Shown here: piece by piece, positions 58,101 to 64,000 of the stretch
How the letters are laid out: every line of letters begins with the position of its first letter
Position numbering within the stretch: position 1 is the stretch's first letter
NCBI GenBank assembly: GCA_038503035.1
Contig: JAVSML010020418.1
Span: forward strand, 124,001 to 188,000
Origin: Crocodylus rhombifer
Lineage: Eukaryota > Chordata > Crocodylia > Crocodylidae
Direction of reading: 5' to 3'
DNA length: 64,000 nucleotides
The notes under the pieces: model-generated
Database searches by the model: none
Told to the model about the DNA's origin: nothing
The model's input: only the letters and a program-made list of their open reading frames with translations
Position numbers and translations under genes: made by a program

Positions 58101-58806
58101 TGGTCATCGGCACGTTTTCACTCCTGTTGTCCGGGCACAGGATGCACCAAACCCAGGCACTACAAACTCATCTCAGTTCGCATAGCAGTGGTCTGCTCCC
58201 TTGGCAGCTCCTGGCATTTATGAGGTTTCTTGCTGGCTTATGAGGTGCCTTGAAGGAGGCTACCAAGAGCAGTACCCATAAGTGACGCGAGTCTCCATGA
58301 TTTCTTTTGGTTCGTAAGCAGCCTGGAAAGGCTTTGCCTGGCGGTTCCCCAGGCCACTGAGCTTTTCCAGAGCCCTCAACCAGCCCCGCCTCCGACAAGA
58401 GGCTCACTCTAAATGGATGCTGCGCCTGCACGCAAAACAGCAGAGCGAGAGAAAGCAAGGGGATGCCACCGCAGCAGTGGAGCGAGGGTCTAGCAGCGCA
58501 GGGAGAAAAAACAACCGGTTTCTAGCTGCCTCTTGGGAGGCGCAAGGCCAGATGCTCCCCGAAAGCCCGCGCTCCCAACGCGAGCAGGCTGAGCACCTAC
58601 TTTCCCGGGGCGCCGGTCCCTTGAACTGGCTGCGGATGGGCAGCAGGGCCATGTTGCCCACCAGTTTGGTGTCCGGGTCCATCAGCGTGGAGTGGTAGGC
58701 CTGCGGAGAGAGGCAGAAGCCGGGTGTGGCGGCGGGAGAGCCCGAGCCCGCCGGGGGTGGGGGCGCCCGGGGCTCCCTCGGCCCCCCTCCCCGCGCTTAC
58801 CGGCAT
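52111..58806 (-). CDS. ARPC3: actin-related protein 2/3 complex subunit 3 (p21-Arc), complete
   Basis: Subunit of the seven-protein Arp2/3 complex that nucleates branched actin filaments in the cytoplasm. Exons in transcript order are 58806-58801, 58700-58601, 56120-56044, 55744-55676, 54405-54279, 53853-53759 and 52173-52111: 537 nt, 178 residues plus TAA, the same length as the mammalian protein. It reads [22 protein letters not shown] at the start, then [70 protein letters not shown] and the C terminus [16 protein letters not shown]. Every junction has GT-AG and the phases close. Only a handful of conservative differences from mammals are seen, so it is surely functional. Confidence 0.98.
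52890..53220. repeat. cluster of four RFX X-box-like palindromes in an ARPC3 intron
   Basis: GTTTCCATGGAGACC occurs at 52929-52943 and again within 52963-52978. The inverted forms TCTGCATGGAAACC and TCTCCATGGAAACC lie at 53143-53156 and 53194-53207. The arms CCAGGGTTTCCATG and CATGGAAACCCTGG of copies 2 and 3 are inverted over about 190 bp. It may be a small inverted-repeat element or a regulatory cluster. Confidence 0.6.
53759..53853 (-). CDS. ARPC3: ARPC3 exon 6
   Basis: 95 bp encoding [20 protein letters not shown] and [12 protein letters not shown]. Acceptor tccag, donor gtaaga. Confidence 0.96.
54279..54405 (-). CDS. ARPC3: ARPC3 exon 5
   Basis: 127 bp encoding [20 protein letters not shown] and [20 protein letters not shown] to ED. 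Acceptor tccag, donor gtaaga. Confidence 0.96.
55676..55744 (-). CDS. ARPC3: ARPC3 exon 4
   Basis: 69 bp, 23 codons: [20 protein letters not shown] then LQK. Acceptor gtag, donor gtaaga. Confidence 0.96.
56044..56120 (-). CDS. ARPC3: ARPC3 exon 3
   Basis: 77 bp encoding [20 protein letters not shown] and KNYEIK. Acceptor gttag, donor gtaaga. Confidence 0.96.
58601..58700 (-). CDS. ARPC3: ARPC3 exon 2
   Basis: 100 bp encoding [20 protein letters not shown] and [13 protein letters not shown]. Acceptor gcag, donor gtaggt. Confidence 0.96.
58801..58806 (-). CDS. ARPC3: ARPC3 exon 1 (Met-Pro only)
   Basis: ATG CCG followed directly by the donor gtaagc, in CpG-rich sequence with context CCACCATGC. 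Two codons is an unusually small coding contribution. It agrees with the MP-AYHS junction of the mammalian protein. Confidence 0.9.
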
Positions 58807-59274
58807 GGTGGAGACGCGGCGCTCGGAAGCAGGAAGTGCCGCGCCTGCAGGGCAGCCGCTTCCGGCCCCGCCCCGGAAGGGCGGGCCCAATCCCCGCCCC
58901 GTGGGCGGAGCCCGCCCGGGAGCGGCGGACCTGGCGCGTGGGTGAGAAGGGCGAAGCCTCGGGGGAGTTGAGCAGAAAGGCGACGAGCGGGGCTGCTGGC
59001 TCCGCAGCCAGAGACGAGCCTGATGTAGAAGATGAAACCTCTCCCTACACATAGAAATATACTTTAATAATAATTATATTTATAAAAAAAAGCCTGGGTG
59101 AGACCAGGAAGCAGACGGGCTGTTAGCCTGGAGGAAAGGAGAGCGCTCTGGCCTGGCGCGCGGCACCTGGGATGTGTCCACAAAGAAACAGTGTTTTAGT
59201 TCGTGTTTCTAGACAGCACCAGGCCCAGAAGGCAGCCCCGGGTCTGGTGCCCGCACCTCCAGCAGGAGGCGGAA

Positions 59275-59330
59275 GAAAATATTCATCACCAAGGAGATTT
59301 AACTTCTTCACATCCCGCCAGAAAGGAAAC
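59275..59330 (-). pseudogene. decayed copy of GPN3 last-exon acceptor and exon start
   Basis: About 53 of 56 bases match 62851-62909, which spans the intron end and the first half of the GPN3 terminal exon. The copy reads DVKKLNLLGDEYF-like on the minus strand where GPN3 has DCEEVKSALVDEYF. It has lost the acceptor (CAG to CGG) and carries small deletions, so it cannot serve as the same exon. Similarity stops abruptly on both sides. Confidence 0.75.
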
Positions 59331-59559
59331 TAAGGGTTGCCCACTGCGTCTGAATCTGTCCTGGGAAGTTTTCAGCACACTAAAGCGCCCGCGACATGGA
59401 CCTGCCCGTTTCCTTGCATTCAGGGTGCACAGACTTCATATCGGGAAGGCAAATGCATATTTATATTACATTTAAAAAAACATTGGACTGCTGTATAATT
59501 TAAATTCAACGTTTACTGTTTATTTTAATGAATGCCGTATCATTCATCTCCTGGCTGAC

Positions 59560-59637
59560 TCTCAGCAGTTTGTCTCCTGGAGATTTACATCTAATTCCTG
59601 GAGACTCCAGGGCAATCCTGCAGGGTTGGCAACCCTA
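59560..59637. mobile_element. end of a TIR DNA transposon
   Basis: ATTCCTGGAGACTCCAGG, AATCCTGCAGGGTTGGCA and the terminus TTGGCAACCCTA are familiar as the end of a widespread reptilian Tc1/mariner-type MITE. The other terminus is not visible. Confidence 0.5.
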
Positions 59638-59805
59638 GGAAGAACTAGAGAAGGACAAGGATAATGAGCAGGTATGGAGGGGCTTCCCTTGAGGCCAGGC
59701 CTGCTCCACTTAGAAAAGAGGCTTGAGGGGGGACAGAAGGGCTTATGAACTACCACACGGAGAAGTAGTAGTGAATAGGCATATATCAGACTCCATCACC
59801 AAACA

Positions 59806-60184
59806 AGACAGGTGGGTCACAACATGAAACAAGGTGGAAGTCGGTTTAAAACAAACACACAGATGTTCTTTTTTACACAGCATGGAACTGAAATGTGGAG
59901 CTCACGGCCACCAAATGTGGATGGTGATAGCCTAGCTAGATTCAAGAAGGAACTGGACACGTGCTTCAAAGGAAGGGGTACTGGCAGTGAGGGACATGGC
60001 CTCTAAGCAGAACTTTCTGGGTCTTTAGTGCTGGAGACTGTGAGAGAGAGGAACAGAGGAAAAAACCTGGGTCAGACCCAGTTCAGTGTCTCTTCCAGCA
60101 CCCGCTCTCTGCCCCTGTGCAACACGGGAGACTGGGCAAGACGGATCTATGGTCTGACCTATCATTGGCAGCTCTTATGTATTT
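59806..60184 (+). mobile_element. CR1-type LINE 3' end
   Basis: AACATGAAACAAGGTGGAAG, GGAACTGAAATGTGGAGCTC, AGAAGGAACTGGACACGTGC and the terminal GGCAGCTCTTATGTA match the plus-strand 3' region of reptile CR1 subfamilies. Non-coding and diverged. Confidence 0.7.
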
Positions 60185-61267
60185 AATCATTAATGTTAAT
60201 ATTCCATGCTTGTGGAAACACCATCCATCACGACATTGTGTGGCAGGCACCAGTATGGAAGAGGCGACTCAAGAACAATCCTACAGAAGTTGGAGAGGCT
60301 TGATGGGTGCAGTGGCTGTGGCTTGCACAACTGGCATACAGGAAAGATGCACAGCCCATTTCTACACACTATAAAATTCTTAAGTCACTTTTATCCTGAA
60401 CAGTCACTAAGTCCAAGCCACAGGGATAAAGTCTGTTGCATACTTACATCTTTGCAGGGTAAGGCCTGGGATGTAATTTCAGTGCAAAGGCTCTGGAGGT
60501 TCTATTACACAAGATTAATACAAAAAAACAACAATTTAAGAATTTTTATAGGGAAAATGATATGCTGTAGTTTACCTTCTTGGCTACTGAATTCCGGTCT
60601 ACAAAGCATACCGTTCACAGCTGGGACAATTAAATTATTTGAATAACACAGTTTACCTTTTGGCAAATAAATTGTTTTATGCTGATTCTTCCCTCTATTA
60701 TTTCAACTGTTAGTGGAAAGTTACTTTAAGCAGCACATTATTGGAGGGTGAGGGAAAGGCTGCCCAAAAGTGTTAGCATTACATACAGCTAAATTTAGCA
60801 GCTCCTATTCAAGTAGGATACACATTGAGATCCATAGTCCTCTAATGATTAGTCGGATCCTTAATACATGAGGAAACGTGTTAGAAGGACCGCTATATAC
60901 ATAGAATATGTCACAGGCTGGATTAAGCAATTTAAAAGTGACTTATAAAGGGCCCCTGTATGGATTTTAAACGAACACCAACTGCTACTCTATTTTTCAT
61001 CCCCTGTTAAGATATGCCCCCAGAAGTCTGAAAATAAGGGTGAAATGCTGGTCCACCAAGATTCTCAGCACAACTTCCATTATGAACATCCACTGTCCTT
61101 CCTTAGCAGCTGTCCTATCCAGTTCTTTCCCTCCTCTCCCTAATGCACCTGACGTTGGCTTAGCTGATTTTATCTAGCTCCTCATATATACAGAATCAAA
61201 CACGCAATTCTAGCCTTCTTCCTACAACCTCTCTTAGTGAAGTGCAGTGCATTGAGATGCTATAAAG

Positions 61268-61480
61268 CAGGGGTGCCCAACCTGCAGCATGTACCACGAG
61301 TGGCATGGGAGCCACTGTCCGTGGCAGGCAACAGGTCAGAGAGGAAGCAGGGAACGCAGTGGCCGATGGGGCAGAGAGCAGAAAGCAGAGCAACGGGTCA
61401 GACAAGGGAAAGGGATTGGGGCGGTATTCAGGGAGGATGCAGGGCTCACTTTTTGGCAGATGTGTCACAAAGGTTGGTCC
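61268..61480 (+). mobile_element. hAT-like element, left end (partial)
   Basis: Begins CAGGGGTGCCCAACCTGCAG, a common hAT terminus, followed by purine-rich sequence. No right end identified. Confidence 0.35.
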
Positions 61481-62550
61481 CCACCCACACAAAAGATGAT
61501 CAACATGAATCTGAGGTGACTGGATTATTCACAAGTGGGAGAGCCACAAATGAGTTATGCAAGTCTTTCCAAACAAGCATCCCTGTCTTTCACCTGCTGG
61601 TCTCTACACAGGGCATGGTGCCCAGCTGTACAAAGGGTTTGAAGATGGGGAAAACCTGACTGTGATCTAGCAATCAGTGATGTGATCTGAAGCTCTAAAG
61701 TTACACCCCCAAGTAAAAAGTGTGAAGCCTAAATAATGTAATAGTATCCCTAAAAACATACCAGACAGACTTATAGCTGTGTTAAAATGTGCAGAAAACT
61801 GAAAGCTGAACAGTCGTAGTCTTACAAAACAGGTAGTTAAAAGGAGAAACAGCTATCACTATTTTTCCTGTACAAACTATATATTGTACACAACAGTATC
61901 ATTATCCAAGGAATGAAATTTAGGACACCCCAAAAACGTCTTTTTGCACATTTACATATTTTACAGAATGCTATGGTTTCCTGCAGGAAATACTGCTCGC
62001 AACTTTTGGAACAGCTCCATAAGTTTAAAGTATCAAGTCAACTTTTTAAGCCAGATTTCTCTTGCAGAGAACTTGCCATTAACTAAAGAATTTCAGAACA
62101 TCTGGAAGATAGAGGAACACTGTCAAGCTGCCTAAATCTAAAATGTAGATTGTTTAAAAAAAAATAAAACTGGTGATGAATTAATAATATTCCATGGACC
62201 CAACTGGCACCTGGTATAACCAGGGACAGCAGTGTTGACTTCAACAGAGTTGCATCTATTCATGCAAGATAGATTGATCACCAGACTCCTATTAGCCTCA
62301 ATATTTCATGACGTTTATTAAAAAATGTTATTGGTGAATTAAATGCTTCCCTAAACCACAACCCAACAGCACTCAACTGATTTATGACAAGCCAAAGACT
62401 GAGAGAGACAACTCCATTTGAAGTTATCTAAATGTAGTAAAATACCAGCACTGAACCAAAGGCAGAAATGGTTAAACCAATTATATTTTTCATCCCTTGG
62501 TACAAGTAATTAGTTGGCTTGATAGAAGCTATTAAAAAAAGTCTATGGTT

Positions 62551-62815
62551 TTTATTTTGACAGTGCTCCTCTACAACCACTATATTTTTCAAGCAATTCA
62601 ATATTCTGTAAGAATGTTATTTATGCCCAAAATATGTACAAGCAAAAATTAAAACTACTTATTGATGTAATGATGCAGAAGATACAGGATTAATTTCCAG
62701 CAGATTTACAAAAGTTTTCCATCACATATTTATATATTTAAAAAAATAGTCTTACAAATATATTGAGATATATTTTTAACTTATATTTTACAACCAGGCT
62801 ATTCAACTCCTCTTT
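62551..62815 (-). other. GPN3: GPN3 3' untranslated region (end uncertain)
   Basis: Very AT-rich sequence follows the stop. AATAAA hexamers on the minus strand occur at 62551-62556 and 62314-62319. The first is used here as a provisional end. Confidence 0.4.
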
Positions 62816-62893
62816 TCAAATGCACTCTCTCTGCTCGTCCACTTGATCTTGAAAATATTCATCAACAAGAGCAGATTTAACTTCTTCACAATC
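62816..62893 (-). CDS. GPN3: GPN3 last coding exon
   Basis: 78 bp: 25 codons plus TGA at 62818-62816. The acceptor ggcag is at 62896-62894 (minus strand). DEYFQD is the conserved core of this acidic tail. Confidence 0.88.
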   Translation of the reverse strand, partial: DCEEVKSALVDEYFQDQVDEQRECI

Positions 62894-64000
62894 CTGCCAG
62901 AAAGGAAACACAGAAATTAACATTTGGTTCCATTTCCCTCTATCGCTGCAGTAAATCCTCTGTTCCATAACATTTTTCCTGCAGTAGCAATGAATGCGCT
63001 ACCACAGTTCCACACCCCCACAGTACAAGGAATGCTGAAAATCAATTTGGTTTCAACAGTCAACCTAGAAACACCTTGGTGCTAGTTACCATGGATCCCA
63101 ACCTAAATTCAGGGATTCTATGTATCCAAAGAGTGCCGAGCAAATGGGTTTTTTTGAGTGGAATAAGGCTGTAGGAAGTATTTGTTCTGAATAGCAATGC
63201 AACTAGATATGGCTCTGGGCTGAGTCTAAGACACATGCCTTACTGTGTTTTGTACCTGGTTCTTCTTATTCAACATCTCAGACAGAACTTGATGGACTTG
63301 TGGCAGAAATGATTGCATAAGGTTGTTTGACCAGAGTCATGCAGGCAATCAGGAACAATGGCCACAAACTGATGGAGAGCAGATTTAGGTTGGACATCAG
63401 GAAGAACTTCTTTATGGTAAGGGTTGCCAGAATCTGGAATGGCTTCCAAGGGAGGTGGTGCTCTCCCCTACCCTGGCGGTCTTTAAGAGGAGGCTAAACA
63501 TGCACCTGGCCAGGGTCATCTAACCCCAGAGCTCTTTTTTTCCTGTCCAGGATGGTGGGGTTGGATGGACACGATGATCTACTGAGGTCCCTTCTGACCC
63601 AAACATCTATGAATCAAACTACATGAACCTAATAGCCCCTTCCCTCTTCTGGCTTAAACATTATTCTGTGAACTTTCAAGCCCAGTAAAATGCAGTTTTC
63701 AGATCTGCAGAACAGTGTCAAAAAGAGTATTTTGTATTTATACCTACAAGTGTTCTAGAGACCAACTGTCATGGTTAAGCGAGTACATTCATCCCTACCC
63801 AGTGCTGAAAAATACTGGCCAACTTTTCCTCTATTTCCTCACCCCTTCTTGCCACCATCAGGAACCAGGTTTTTAAATAATACCGATGCCTTTTAAATTC
63901 ACATAAGGCGGCATTTTTTTTTATTTCAGATCTTAAGAAACAGATGTCCTTTACCTTTGGCTCTTTGAATTCTAGATCTTCCCCATACTGAATAGTAAAG
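62816..64000 (-). CDS. GPN3: GPN-loop GTPase 3, C-terminal exons (partial)
   Basis: Two exons, 64000-63955 (continuing beyond the window) and 62893-62816, read FTIQYGEDLEFKEPK then DCEEVKSALVDEYFQDQVDE and QRECI-stop. The QYGEDLEFKEPK block and the DEYFQ tail identify GPN3, a small GTPase that works with GPN1 in assembly and nuclear import of RNA polymerase II. The GTP-binding motifs lie outside the window. Junctions are gtaaag donor and ggcag acceptor. The last exon is acidic as in mammals but otherwise diverged and ends with a few extra residues. Confidence 0.9.
63320..63606 (+). mobile_element. CR1-type LINE 3' end inside GPN3 intron
   Basis: CAATGGCCACAAACTGATGG, TTGGACATCAGGAAGAACTT, CAGAATCTGGAATGGCTTCC, GTGGTGCTCTCCCCTACCCT and the terminal CATCTATGAAT are hallmark CR1 3' text. 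It is oriented opposite to GPN3 and relatively well preserved. Confidence 0.88.
63955..64000 (-). CDS. GPN3: GPN3 penultimate coding exon (cut by window edge)
   Basis: 46 bp seen. It encodes FTIQYGEDLEFKEPK and is followed on the minus strand by the donor gtaaag. Confidence 0.92.

Larger units (their letters stand above)
58550..58990 (-). promoter_or_regulatory. ARPC3: CpG-rich promoter of ARPC3
   Basis: Immediately upstream of the start codon are an ETS-type CCGCTTCCGG (58857-58866), a second GGAA core (CCCGGAAGG, 58872-58880), CCAAT (58887-58891) and GC boxes (58892-58910). No TATA box. Typical of a constitutive gene. Confidence 0.78.
58990..62540. other. intergenic region between ARPC3 and GPN3
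   Basis: Contents: a 56-bp partial copy of the GPN3 terminal-exon boundary (59275-59330), a transposon end (to 59637), a CR1 3' end (59806-60184), a hAT-like end at 61268 and otherwise unique AT-rich sequence. No gene was recognised. Confidence 0.6.

Noticed and set aside
58597..59054. Long overlapping reading frames of 120-151 codons on both strands around the ARPC3 start
   Set aside because: They lie in CpG-rich promoter sequence where stop codons are scarce. The minus-strand frame reads through the real splice sites of exons 1 and 2, and neither resembles a protein family.

Overview
The window is vertebrate nuclear DNA. Spliced genes with GT-AG introns match the conserved block ATP2A2 - ANAPC7 - ARPC3 - GPN3 (human chromosome 12q24.11), in the same order and orientation. 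The interspersed repeats are mainly CR1-type LINE 3' ends plus short terminal-inverted-repeat elements. With long introns, this points to a non-avian sauropsid: a crocodilian is my best guess, a turtle the alternative. That guess rests on repeat flavour, not on a search.

Layout: (1) 1-26836, + strand: the 3' three quarters of ATP2A2 (SERCA2 calcium pump). The window opens in the intron before the exon for residue 155. Fifteen coding exons run to the SERCA2b stop at 20269. A further exon at 25984 supplies the SERCA2a tail, so both C-terminal isoforms are encoded. (2) 26840 to about 36400: an intergenic block, GC-richer up to about 34.5 kb, with CR1 pieces and no recognisable gene. (3) 37562-48967, - strand: complete ANAPC7 (APC/C subunit 7) in 11 exons, 565 codons, with a CpG-rich promoter at 48.75-49.33 kb. 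(4) 49.05-51.75 kb: intergenic, with a broken CR1 copy. (5) 52111-58806, - strand: complete ARPC3 (Arp2/3 subunit 3) in 7 exons, 178 codons, with a CpG/ETS/GC-box promoter. (6) 58.99-62.5 kb: intergenic repeats plus a short decayed copy of the GPN3 terminal-exon boundary. (7) 62816-64000, - strand: the last two coding exons of GPN3.

The genes are unrelated in function (calcium transport, cell-cycle ubiquitin ligase, actin nucleation, RNA polymerase II import). They sit together by ancient synteny, not as a pathway. All exon junctions were read by eye and the reading frames close exactly: ATP2A2 keeps the 997/1042-residue numbering of the mammalian protein. I found no new multi-gene system. 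The most checkable oddities are the duplicated GPN3 exon boundary, the altered phospholamban-contact motif and SERCA2a tail, a cluster of RFX-like palindromes in an ARPC3 intron, and several compact inverted-repeat elements.
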